64,000 nt of DNA. It comes from Parietaria judaica (Eukaryota; Streptophyta; Magnoliopsida; Rosales; Urticaceae). Positions 46,784 through 57,818 of the stretch are shown one piece after another. The first letter of the stretch is position 1; each line of letters starts with the position of its first letter. Under the pieces are notes generated by a model that saw nothing but the letters and a program-made list of their open reading frames with translations, searched no databases and was not told where the DNA came from. The DNA lies in contig OX940868.1 of NCBI GenBank assembly GCA_954871525.1, forward strand, positions 23,617,056 to 23,681,055, in the 5' to 3' direction. Both the position numbers and the translations under genes were made by a program.

Positions 46784-49700
46784 ATGGCCAAAAGCCAAGC
46801 ATTGAGGGAAGTGGTTGTTGCTGTAAATGATGACACTGGTAAGCTCTCCTCTTGATACACAAAACCATGTTTTAGTCTTCGCGTAATCGATTATAAAGAT
46901 AATATAGAGCTAGCTTACAGTGTGGGTGAATCCAGATGATGCGAGGAGAAAGTACTTGAGCACGGGCGTGGCGCTCTACAACGCCGCATTGGGCGGCGAT
47001 TGGGAAGCAGCTGACAGAATCATAGCTCGGGACCCGGCCCTTCTAACTGCCAGCATTTCCGTGGGCGGCCTGAGCGTCCTCCACTTGGCGGCGGGTACCA
47101 GCAACGTTTGCTTTGTGAGGCAGCTAGTTGAACGTATGAGCGTCAGAGATCTTGAGCTCCGGGATGGGAAAGGAAATACCGCTTTGTGCTTTGCAGCTGC
47201 CACGGGGACAGTGGCTGTCGCCAAGATCTTGCTGAGTAAGAACCCGAACCTTGTCACCACGCGTGGCGGCCAAGGGATGACGCCGCTCTACATGGCGGCG
47301 CTCTTCGGGAAACGGGAAATGGCTTGGTTTTTGTACAATTCGATCGGAAACTGGTGCGACCACGAAGATCATAGAGGCATCTTCTTTAGTTGTATTTATA
47401 CTGGCATATACGGTGCGTTATATAACGTATTTAAATTATTTAATTCCGGTCCGGCCAATTCAAAATCATTTTTTTATTCAAGGAGAAGTTAAGCTAATGA
47501 ACTCGTTAATCAATAATTATTCACAAATTTTAATGGATTTCGGTTGTAATTCTCACTCTTTTAACATAATATTCTACATGTTTGTAGATTTAGCTTATGA
47601 TATGGTGAAAGGTGATACGAAGTTAGCCACGGCTCGCGACAAAGACAACAAGACAGCTTTGCATCTCTTGGCTGAAACTCCCCAAGCATTTGCAAATAAA
47701 AAAGTTGATGGATGGAGAAAACTCTTCAAATCATGTAAGATTTATTGGTTAATATATATTGAAAGTATTGATACTGTTCTAAATATGCCTTGTCAAACTT
47801 ATTATTGAATTGAAGAGGGAAAAGTTAATGTGCTCTAACTTTTAGGTATTGCATTATCTTCTGCACCACCAGTAGTCTAGTAATATTTTTAAGGTATGAA
47901 ACCAAAATGAAAAAGAAAATATCATAAATCTATCTATGCAATAAGTTTTATGCTATCTAAATAAGTGTTAACTTTTTTTTAGAAAAAACCTTTAATTTTT
48001 TCTTCTTCTTCTTCTTCTTCAAATCTAAATTCTCTGTTTTTTTTTTTCTTAATTATGTCAAGTTATATCCTTTTTGATAATACGAAACTAGCTATCGCTC
48101 GTCAAGACAGCTTCGGCCAAAACTACTGAAGCATTTGCAAATAAAAATTGACGAGGGTGGAAAAAGTTAGGGCTTTGACCGGAAATGCGGGTTTCAAACC
48201 GCATCCGAACTACAACCGTATTTTTAGAAAATGGCAATTGGGATGCCGCATCCGGATTAAAATCGATTCCGGATTCCGGGTTTAGGGGTTAAAAAATCTG
48301 GAACCCGAATTAAGGTTACGTAAACCCTCATTTTAATTTTATTTAGTAATTTTTCTCTCTCTTTTTTTTGAACTTTTTCTATTCTTTATACTGTTTAATT
48401 TTCTCATACTATTTTTCATATTTTTGTAACTTTAAAGTCCGTCGCAGGTTTTAAAACATTTATAGTCTGGATGCGGGTTTTGATTTTCCAAAACCTGGCA
48501 TCCCGGTTCCGGGTATGGGAAAAAATCTGGGTTTTGGACCCGCTTAACTCTTCAAACCATGTGAGATTAATTGGTTCAACTTTTCGCCCTTACGTATATT
48601 CAAAATATGCTTAAATCTGTTTTTACATAATATCATCTCTATTGTTTACTAAAAGCAAATTTTGGAAATCATATTGCTATCTTCAAAGTAGTACTTTAGT
48701 TGTTTTTCAAATTTCATTTTTAGAAAATTTTAATTTTACATTATACTAATTTTAGCAATAAATATTTATTCCCTTGATACCTTCCACAGGTTTGAAATAC
48801 AAGCGGAAAAGTAATTTTGTGAGAAACCAGGCTTTGGATCTTGTCAAGTTTCTATGGTCCCAAGTGTTACTCCTTGGCCACGACGAGGCCACGAGCATAA
48901 TACGCACCCCTGAAATGTTGTTCGACGCAACGAAAGCTGGAAATTTTGAGTTCGTATCCGAGCTCATTAAATCATATCCTGATTTAGTTTGGGAACATGA
49001 CACCGATAATCGAACCATTATGCACTATGCTGTGATGTATCGTCAGAGCAATATTCTCAATATTTTTCATGACATTGTGTCCATAAGAGAAGTCTTAGCA
49101 TCCTATGAGGATGCCGATAATAACAATCTACTGCATTTAGCCGCAAAGTTACCGCCTCTAGCTCGACTCAGCACGATCTCTAGACCCGCTTCACAGCTGC
49201 AACAAGAACTATTATGGTTTGAGGTGCTTTCTTATTCTTTGACTTGCGATTCAAGATAGCTTGGTAGCGTTTTTTTTTAGTTTTTTATTTTGTTTTGTGT
49301 CGGCATTTTTAATTTTTTTAAAATCATTTTAAGAATATGTTTTGAGAAAAAGTTGAAAACACTAATTTGATGTTTTTTTTTTTCCTTGTAAAAGTTTAAA
49401 AATGGAAAGAATGTAAAAAATTTCTATTATAATGACTAAACGAACACATTTTATGTTTTTATTTTTACTTTTTTAAAACGAAAACAGAAAATCCATTTTG
49501 AAAATGTAAACGAATGCTACCTGTTAATAACTGTATACGTTTATTGATCAATATGTGTGTTCAGGAAGTGAAAACAATCGTGTCGCCTCTTTATGCAAAG
49601 AAAGAAAACTCGAGCAAAGAGACCGCCGAACAACTTTTCTATGTCGATCACAAGTTAATGCGGGAACAGGGGGAGAAGTTTATGAAGAGCACGGCAAGCT

Positions 49701-50038
49701 TAGGCATGATTTTATCGACCCTCATCACCATAGCCATGTTCGCAACTGCGTTCACCTTACCAAGTGACAGCACCGGCAACCGGGGTGCAACGAATGATAT
49801 CCGAGCCTTTCCGAATATGATCTTTGTCTTGTCACATAGCATCGCCCTCATATTCTCTGTGGTCTCAGTATTGGTGTTCATGTCGATTCTTACTTCGCGC
49901 TACGACATGTTTGACTTTAGGAAATCGTTGCCTCTCAAGTTGAACATCGGGTTGGCCTCACTCTTCTTTTCATTTGTTGCGATTTTGATAGCTTTTAGCA
50001 CTAATTTTTTCGTTGCTTGTAGCTATGGATTGTTTTAG
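46784..50038 (+). CDS. Ankyrin-repeat PGG-domain membrane protein (ITN1/ACD6-like), gene 1
   Basis: Five coding exons inferred from GT-AG sites and paralogy: 46784-46838, 46921-47412, 47588-47734, 48790-49223, 49565-50038 (1602 nt, 533 aa, frames joining cleanly). Ankyrin repeats lie at about residues 36-182 (LYNAAL.., SVLHLAAG, NTALCFAAATG, MTPLYMAALFG), 200-225 (KTALHLLAE) and 255-365 (EMLFDATKAGNFEF, NRTIMHYAVMYR, NLLHLAAKL). The C-terminal PGG-type domain has membrane helices near 423-440, 460-483 and 501-525. Relatives (ITN1, ACD6) are membrane proteins in salt/ABA or salicylate-linked defence responses; the specific role here is unknown. Odd points: the usual PGG motif reads LPSD, and the protein stops at SYGLF just before the fourth helix. 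After the stop, another frame still reads LALVPTVVFLF, matching the fourth helix of gene 2, so a deletion of about 30 bp shifted the frame. It may be a truncated functional form or an early pseudogene. Exon 1 is the least certain. Confidence 0.8.
48078..48560 (+). pseudogene. Duplicated exon 3 inside intron 3 of gene 1, split by an insertion
   Basis: 48078-48176 resembles exon 3 (ATACGAAACTAGC..GCTCG, AAGACAGCTT, GAAGCATTTGCAAATAAAAA) and 48546-48560, followed by GTGAGATTAATTGGTT, resembles its 3' end and donor (CTCTTCAAAxCATGT). About 10 bp of the exon (the KDN codons) are missing and a TGA follows, so this copy cannot be spliced in productively. Between the two halves lies about 370 bp (48177-48545) with inverted GAAATGCGGGTTT / AACCGCATCC and CCGGGTTxxGG words, like the hAT-type elements elsewhere in the window. 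No TSD could be read. Confidence 0.65.
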
Positions 50039-51229
50039 CTTTAGTTCCTACTGTTGTGTTTCTTTTTAAGCAATTTCCTTCTTCTATGATACTTCCAAAT
50101 ATGTAACATATAGATCTTAAGTAATGAAGGTTTAACATTACGCATTTCAACTTAAAACATAAGTATTGTAAAATACCTCATTTTGCAATAAATATCACAT
50201 ATCAAATACCTTATCTACAATCGAACTTCATTTTTTTTAACATAAATGAAATATTCTTTTGAGAAAATAGCGGCATAAAGAACCTTAACTTATGTCGTCT
50301 ACAAATTTACAAGTATATTCCCAAAACATAAAAATAGTGGAAAAAAAAATACTTTAGTGTTAAAAATTAGAAATTCGTTATTTCTTCTTTTACACTGTCA
50401 GGTGCATGCTATGTTATTATCCTATTTCAGTCAAATTATCTACGTTTTGTCAACATGTACCAGCAGATGTATTTTCCTTTATAATCTACGATGATTCAAA
50501 ACAAGATAATTTGGCTGAAATAGTGGAAATGAGATAATGAAGTGTCCAAAAACGATGTTTTCTTATTGATTTTCAGTGGAAACGGCTAATCGACCAAGAC
50601 TCGTGTTTTGCCATGAGGTTTCAATTTTTTAGCCAATTACCAACATTTAACCCCTTAAATCGATTTTTTAAGTTCGGATGAAAATTTTGGGTGAAATTTA
50701 ATATTTTTTCCAACTTTTTTCTTTTCTTTTCAATTTTGATTTTCTTACGTTTATTTGATGTTCGTATGTCTTATGTGCTATATGAGATGATAATGTAGTC
50801 ATGATTATGTGTTTTGTGTTTTTGTTGTTGATTTGGTGTTCTTGTTGTTCATATGGTGTTTGATTTGTAATGTGTTTGAGCATTTTTGGATTCATATTCC
50901 AAAATTGACCTTTTCGGGCGGTCTTAGATTTTTTTTAAACAAGCTTTGGAACTCCAACGACGGACTAATGCGTCTTTTGAAGTCATCACGCCGCAGTGAG
51001 CTTCATTCACGCACGGCGAGTTTCTTTCAAGCAACGGACCATGAATGTACGTAATTCACAGTTGAAACGGTTTGAACCCGATTTTTTTACTAGTAACCAC
51101 GTATGGATGAATGGAAATCACATTAAGGTGATAACTTATATTCGGCACAAAAGAAAACAAATATAACACATGTTCCAAAAGTGAAATAACATCACACACA
51201 AACTATTTACATGGTGTGTACATATGTTT
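50039..51229. other. Spacer between convergent ankyrin genes
   Basis: 3' UTR of gene 1 at the left and of gene 2 at the right. 50923-51229 is nearly the same as 60181-60499, the 3' flank of the collapsed third copy (shared AACTCCAACGA, AAGTCATC(A/T)CGCCGCAGTGAG, GGACCATGAATGTA). No gene lies between. Confidence 0.6.
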
Positions 51230-54135
51230 CTAGTATAGTACACGCTTAGATGATTGAAATTGTACGGTTCGAGACCGATATGTTGAGCTGAAAGTATCAA
51301 TCAAAAGAGGAAATTGCAAAACTACAAACAAAATAATAGGAATTAAAGCCAAAATGGAGATCACGAAAGGTACCCATTTGAGCCCGTAGTTACAAGCTAT
51401 GAAAACCGTGGAGCAAAAAGCTACTACCATTGTCATCAAAGAGAAGAAGAGCGAGGCCAGTCCGATCATCAACTTGAGAGGCAACGACTTCTTGAAGTCG
51501 GACTCGGCATAGCGCGAAGTGAGAATGGACATGAACATCATTATGGAGACCACAGAAGAAATGAACGCCAACCCGTCCGATAATACGAAGAACATAAACG
51601 ATGTAGCCTTAATATCGTTAGGAACAAACGAATCTTTGCTGCCTCCCGGCAAAGTGAATATAGCTGCAAAAACGACAGTGGTGATGAGGGTTGACACGAC
51701 CATGCCCGAGGTTGCTGTGTTCTTTAGAAACTTTTCTCCATCTTCTTGCAGTGACTTGTGCTTGATACTAAAAAGTTGGTCAGCCACCTCTTTTCTCGAA
51801 TTCTCTTTCTTTATATATGAAGGTTGCATAATCCTTTTCACCTCCTAATTGTGCACAAACATTTATGAGAAAAGCACATCATATATATATACAGTAGAAT
51901 CTCGTTAATTTAATACTCTATATATTAATAACCTCGATAAAATAATTAATTATTCTGGTCCCGACTCTAACTAACATTACTAAATTTTCCCCCGATATAT
52001 AATAAAATTTTCTGGTCCTAACTATATTAATTCATAGAAGTTCTTTTTCCATAATAAAATTCTCTGGTCCTAAAAATATTAATTTATAGAGATTTTTCTA
52101 TCGTATATTATATTGAATGCATTTCGAGCGATAAAAGAAAAGAACCTGAAACCACAACAACTCTCGCTGCATTTGTAGAGCTGGTCCAGATACAGTGTTG
52201 AGACGATCCGTAGGAGGTAACTTTGCAACTAAATGCAAGAGATTATTTTTCTCAGAATCTTCATAAGTTGCTATGACTTCCTTAATAGGACCAATGTTAT
52301 GAATAATATTAAAAATATTAGCATGACGATACATGACGGCGTAGTGAATGATGGTGCGATTTTCAGCGTCATATTCCCATGCTAAATCGGGATATGATGT
52401 TATAAGCTCATATATGAACTCAAAATTTCCTACTTTCGCTGCGTCGAATAACATTTCAGGTGTCCGAATGATACTCATGGCCTCGGTGTGGCCAAGAATT
52501 AGAACTTTTGACCATAGCAACTTGACAAGCTCAAGGGCTTGGTTTTCCTTCAACTTCCTTAATCTGTTAAATTTCAAACCTGTCAAGACATAAGAAAATC
52601 TTCTATCATGGAATGTATATCTGTTGAATAAAATTGCAATTATAGTATATGATATCACACGTTTCAATTAGAATTTACATATAATATATATATATATGTA
52701 TATATGGCAAAATGTACCAAAATCTTACATGGTTTAAACAGTTTGCTCCATCCTTCCGAACTTCTGTTTACGAATGCTTCAGGAGTTTCAGCCAAAAGAT
52801 GCAAAGCCGTCTTGTTATCCTTGTCACGAGCCGTAGCTAATTTTATATCATCATTTACCAATTTATAAGCTAAATCTGCAAAAAAGATACAATTAGAGTT
52901 AGAGAAAATCGCAAGAGAAACACATAAATCGATATAGAAAACTGGCCGCTCGTTACTCAGGAAGATTTTATTTAAATATACAAATAGATATTCCATGACA
53001 AAGTTTTAAGAAGGCGTGGGTCCCCAGAAAAAAAAAACAAAAAACAAAACAAAACATTTTTTTTTTTAAGTGTTTTCCATTTTTTGGTACTATCTACAAC
53101 AAATTTCATTTGACGGGAATTGTGCTGAAAATTAATGAAAAATGTCAAAACGATAAAGATTAGTGTGGAAAACTTGCCGATGACATCTGGCAAGCGATTT
53201 TTCGTCAAAATTTTGAACCTCGTAAAAAAGCATGGTTAACATTACTCTTCATTTTTAAAGACATGATAAGTAAACAAATATAAGATATTTTTTTACATTT
53301 TTTTTCATAGCCCAAGTGATTAAAAATACAAGTAGTTAATAATAAGTACCGTAAATGCCGGTGTAGATGCAACTAAAATAGATGCCTTTGCGGTCTCCCT
53401 CGTTGCAGCTCTGTCCCATCTTATGGTACAAAAACCAAGCCATCTCTCTTTTCCCGAAGAGCGCAGCCATGTAGAGTGGTGTCATCCCATGGCCACCGCG
53501 CATGGTGGCGAGGCTCGGGTTATTCTCAACCAAGATTTCTGCAATCTGCACTGTCCCAGTGGCAGCGGTGAAGCACAAGGCAGTATTGCCTTTATCGTCC
53601 CGGAGCTCAAGATCATCCACGCTCATTTCTGATACCAATAGCTTTATGAAGTGTGCATTGTCGGTTCCCGCCGCCAGGTGGAGGACATTGAGGCCGCCGA
53701 TCGAAATGCTGGCAGTCAGAAGAGTTCGATCTTGATCAATGACTTGCTTGGCTGCTTCCCAATCAGCGCTCAGCGCCGCATTGTAGAGCGCCACACCCAT
53801 GCTCAAGTACTTTCGTCTCGCTTCCTCTGAATTACAAATGAAATATAGTAATAAAAAATGGACTCTTTATATGATTTAGCCGTGCAAATAACCCATACTT
53901 GTTTAAATGGACTCTCTTTATTTTGTATTTTTTTTTTTATTGAAATTGAAAGCTTACCATTATCATCAAGGAGATGATGCAAAGGGAATCTTAGATTAGC
54001 AGTGGAAGTGAGATTGTTTATATCAACGACCACGTCGTCGGGTGAAACGGAGGTGTTGATGAGTTTGGTCATTTCAGTCCCTGATTGCTCATTGCGTATA
54101 GATATCACTGAGCTTGAATTGAACACACTTTCCAT
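51230..54135 (-). CDS. Ankyrin-repeat PGG-domain membrane protein (ITN1/ACD6-like), gene 2
   Basis: Coding exons on the minus strand: 54135-53958, 53826-53350, 52875-52729, 52579-52146, 51844-51230 (1851 nt, 616 aa). All introns are GT-AG and frames join. The start MESVFNSS follows a splice acceptor (CCTTTCAG|TGATGG), so a 5' UTR intron is likely. Residues 1-59 are a Ser/Asn-rich N-terminus. Ankyrin repeats lie at about 72-218, 235-262 (KTALHLLAE) and 290-400 (EMLFDAAKVGNFEF, NRTIIHYAVMYR, NNLLHLVAKL). The PGG domain has the classic FTLPGG at 475-480 and four membrane helices near 459-476, 494-519, 536-562 and 570-595. Exons 3 and 4 are the same length as in gene 1 (147 and 434 nt). The genes are tail-to-tail, 1.2 kb apart. 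This copy looks intact and functional, probably at the plasma membrane or endomembranes in stress or defence signalling, by family analogy. Confidence 0.88.
51892..52103. mobile_element. Emigrant/Lemi1-type MITE in the last intron of gene 2
   Basis: Ends CAGTAGAATCTCGTTAATTT and, reversed, CGATAGAAAAATCTCTATAA resemble the CAGTAAAACCTCTATAAATT termini of pogo-like plant MITEs. TA flanks both sides (51890-51891 and 52104-52105). The internal TTCTCTGGTCCTAA unit is repeated three times. It lies in the intron and away from splice sites; gene 1 lacks it. Confidence 0.65.
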
Positions 54136-55338
54136 CACTGAAAGGTCATTATAATATTCCACTTAGATCAACGATTTACAAGATATATTCGCAGTATAAT
54201 AACAGGATGACACTATTAGTTGCAGGCACTATCGGCTGACGTCTCGGTTAACGATATTTAATATCTTTTGCTAACATAAAGGTTTGAAATAATTTTATGA
54301 CCTATAATAAGAAGTCACAATATATCTCTGAATATTACTTTTCAATGTTGCGAAATACTAAGCACGAGATAATTTGAATAATATACCGCCAAATGTCAAT
54401 AGTTCAGTAAGACTGAAATGGGTTATGTAAAGTTTAGAATAATTGAATCTGAATGGTTGAAAATTCAATGTGTTTTCATTAATTAATATAGATTAATTCC
54501 ATAACTAATATTTATAATATTCATCAATATATTGTGAAACTATATTCTTTAATTTTCTCATTGATTTTTAAATTCTTTATTTCATTTGGTATTTGAAAAG
54601 TTAATTTTTTTTTAATTTTTTTTAAATTATCTAAATATCACAATATTTCGTAAGAACATATCAATAAACTCATTTTTTTAAACATCGATTGTAAAACATT
54701 AGTTAACAAATATCTAATGTCCCATCAAAATATTTATGACTATTTCTTAAACGTTAGTTACAACTTACATATATGAATATTTTCATTTCTTTTTATTCAC
54801 TAATTGATATATTATATTTTATTTTAAAAACCAGATATATCACTTTGAACTTATCATCGGATTCCTCTCCTAACAAAATTTCCAATCTATATCTTTTAAG
54901 TTAATAAAAAATTCAAAGAAAGACAAAATTTTAAGATTTTGAAGAGGAGAGAAAAATACATTAAAGAACATAAAACGAAGAGAGAGAGTATAAATATATA
55001 TATATATATATATTACAAAGTAATAAAAAAAAAATTGTAAATGACAATTAATGGATAAGTTCCCTTAATTCATGGCTCCTTTCTTAGATCAGACGAAAAC
55101 ACTAAAATAAAAAGTATTTACATGTAAGAGAAACAAAAATTGAAAAGCGATATCAGTTATCACAAGTCTACAACAAAAATGGAAACTAATAACTGTATTG
55201 TACTACTAACTACTAACAAGAAAAACAGATCATATAGCTAGAGCTAGAAGTCAATAAGCTAAGAAATTGAGAGCTTGTTGTTATATATTTTGGTAGTAAA
55301 TAAAATAATATAATAATTATTGAAAAGAATGAACATAC

Positions 55339-55440
55339 CTCTTGAGAGGAGTGAATAATTGCTGAGAAATTGTGGGTTTGCTTGCTTATTGGAGTTTGCA
55401 GAGAAGAAGAAGAAGAAGAATTGACTTATAATGGACTCTC
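55339..55440 (-). other. Putative 5' UTR exon of gene 2
   Basis: The minus strand reads CTCCTCTCAAGAG|GTATGTTC, a strong splice donor at 55338, pairing with the acceptor at 54138 just before the start codon. The (GAA)n-rich leader at 55400-55420 and ATAATGGACTCTC next to it recur at 62130-62180 upstream of the collapsed third copy, so the leader was part of the ancestral gene. The AT-rich stretch at 55470-55495 (ACTATAAATATATA) could supply the TATA element. Confidence 0.55.
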
Positions 55441-56286
55441 ATAAAGCTATTTCTCATGGGGATGTGGTTGACGAAGACTATAAATATATATAGATATATG
55501 ACTGAAGATCCTTTTCATGAGATTATATATGTTAATTACTTCTGCCTAAATGGTCTTGGAAATATTAGTAATCAAACTTCATATAGTCTAACCTACTACA
55601 TTTTACAAAGCTCCCTGATTATATCCCACATTTTCATTCTAAGTCCTTGATGTTTAAATCATTTCTGGTAAGACTTTTGAACAAAAACATAACGGTGGTT
55701 GAGTTTGAATACATTTTAAGACTTTTGAAACAAATGCTGCGGAAAAAAAAAACGTAAGTCCTTAATGTTTAAATCATTTCTAAGTTGGTATTGTTTCACT
55801 TTCACGCAATTTGTTTGATAAAGAAAAAATTATTAGTAATTTAAATTAGAATTTATGACATAGTGAAATACTCTGCTCGACCATAATTTATATTCATACT
55901 AAATTGAGTTTCACGTAAAATCTAGTGAATCGATTCCTCTTCATTGTCATTCTATTTTCTCTTGATTTATAATATATTTAATTTGAAAAAGTTAAAGGGA
56001 CCAAAGTCATGATAATTTGAATTGAAGGGCCTATTCGCCAAACCACACATTCACTAGCTTCTTCACCAAATTGGGAATCTCCTTTTAACCTTTGGCGTGC
56101 GAACATAATTATAGACTAATACTATACTATAATATATAAATTGTCTTTATTACGTGGATCTCATTTTGATGTGTCTTAAGTCTTAATTTCTCATCTTCCT
56201 CAAGCAATGGCATCTTCCTCGAGCAATGGAAAAAGAGAGAGAAACAAAAGGAAGATTAATAAAAATGTGTCACGAGATATTAAACT
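55441..56286. other. Intergenic, promoter side of gene 2
   Basis: No gene. The words AGTCCTTGATGTTTAAATC / AAGTCCTTAATGTTTAAATC are directly repeated at 55640 and 55756, each followed by ATTTCT. Otherwise AT-rich. Confidence 0.45.
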
Positions 56287-56304
56287 AAAGAGTTATTTGT
56301 GATA

Positions 56305-56458
56305 AACAAAAATTGTTTGGCTAAGTGCTAACTTCGCTACATACATATTCAAGAGGTCACGAGTTCAAACGCTATAAGACTCAAATGAGTGTCTCATTTA
56401 CATATTGCGAGAGTGCATTGTAACCTTAGTTGATAGCGTCACCCATTCCAAAAAAAAA
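56305..56458 (+). mobile_element. tRNA-derived SINE, short
   Basis: A box TGGCTAAGTGCT (56318-56329) and B box AGTTCAAACGC (56362-56372), with an A-rich tail from 56449. It is flanked by an 18-bp TSD starting AAAGAGTTATTTG (56287-56304 and 56459-56476) with one mismatch. Its head resembles the SINE at 13899, but the body is shorter and different after the B box. Confidence 0.85.
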
Positions 56459-56476
56459 AAAGAGTTATTTGCGATA

Positions 56477-57081
56477 TCGACTCCTCGTCAATAATGGATG
56501 AGCAAGTTTGACCCCTCCGTTCTTGAAAAAAATAAAATGACTCTTATTTTATGATAAATTTATATTAGCTTTTATTGCTATATAAATATATGAAACGGCT
56601 TCTATTTTAATATAGATTGTAATGATTAAAAAAATTGTAATTTCACCAAATAATAATATTGAAATTTATATATATATATATATATATATATTCATATATT
56701 TGAAAAATTATTAGAATGCCAAGACTCGCACTAAATATATTAGAAAAATTATTAATTTTTCAATTAACTAACAATCAAAAAGCCAGACTCGCACTAGGCA
56801 TAGAAGAGAGATCATCTCCGCTATATCTCAATAGAGGGTCAAGCTAACACTAAAAATATAAAAGATTTTTTATATTTTTCAAAAAGATTTTACTCATTAG
56901 TTCTAAAAATAATAGAAATGACACATCTTTTATGATAAATGTGTAGATTTGGAGCTTTAGTTCTATAAATAGTTAAAACGGCATTTCCTTAATGATTTTA
57001 GTACGGAATCAAAATGATCAGAAATATTTCTGTTATTTCAGTAGATATACAAAAATGTATATATTTTTAAGCTAAAATGTC
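56477..57081. other. AT-rich intergenic
   Basis: A (TA)n tract occupies 56668-56691. AGACTCGCACTA recurs at 56723 and 56784. No gene. Confidence 0.45.
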
Positions 57082-57086
57082 ATTTC

Positions 57087-57813
57087 TGTTGGGTATATTC
57101 TATAAATGATGATATTCATGATAAACAAAATAACGAAAAACAGTAGCGAAGAGATTCGAAATACGTATCGATGTGTTCTTGGATCGACGAGCATCGACTT
57201 GTCGCTTTGAACCAGAAAAAGGTTCTTGATATCCTGTAAACGAGAAAACCGTTAGTGATTCCCGAGACACGTTGGACGCTCTCCTTAAAACTTGATTCGC
57301 CTCCTCTACGTGCTTGAGGTTTGTTATAGCTTCCCAGGATATAACGGGATGACCGAGAACTCCGTAGCACTTTGAAGTTCACCGGCGAACTGAATCTTCT
57401 TGAACTCCGTTACCGAAAGACTCGCGACATAAAACGATGGGAAGCATGAAAATTTGAATTTGCGGAGTGAAAAAACGAGAAACAAACTCATAGTTTTTAG
57501 AGAGATTTCGAAAGTGATTTCGATTGTGGTGTGTCGAAATGGGTCGAGGTCACCGTCAATTTATAGACGTAGGGAGAGACAAAGAATTGAATCATGATCA
57601 ATTCTGAAACGTTTATCATAAAATGCAATTAAACCGAAACGTAATAAATTGAATTCAATATTCATAACGGACATAATCAATATGACCGTTTTACGTAACG
57701 TTCGAACGTCGGAACAAATCCCGGTAATTGGATAGAGCGTTCGTCTCAATTATTTGGCATTTCGACCGACTCGATTCTATCTCAATTTTATTTAACTGTA
57801 ATATTTTTCAACA
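57087..57813 (-). mobile_element. Solo LTR, 727 bp
   Basis: Starts TGTTGGGTATATTC, ends TTTTTCAACA (TGTTG/CAACA terminal inverted repeat), with a perfect 5-bp TSD, ATTTC, at 57082-57086 and 57814-57818. Orientation is taken as minus because a TATA box (TCTATAAATTGACGG on the minus strand, near 57570-57556) is followed by a GC-richer transcribed-like region. It is a different family from the LTRs at 2208 and 38742. Confidence 0.85.
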
Positions 57814-57818
57814 ATTTC

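Noticed and set aside
57116..57382. 88-codon frame on the minus strand
   Set aside because: Falls entirely inside the solo LTR at 57087-57813.
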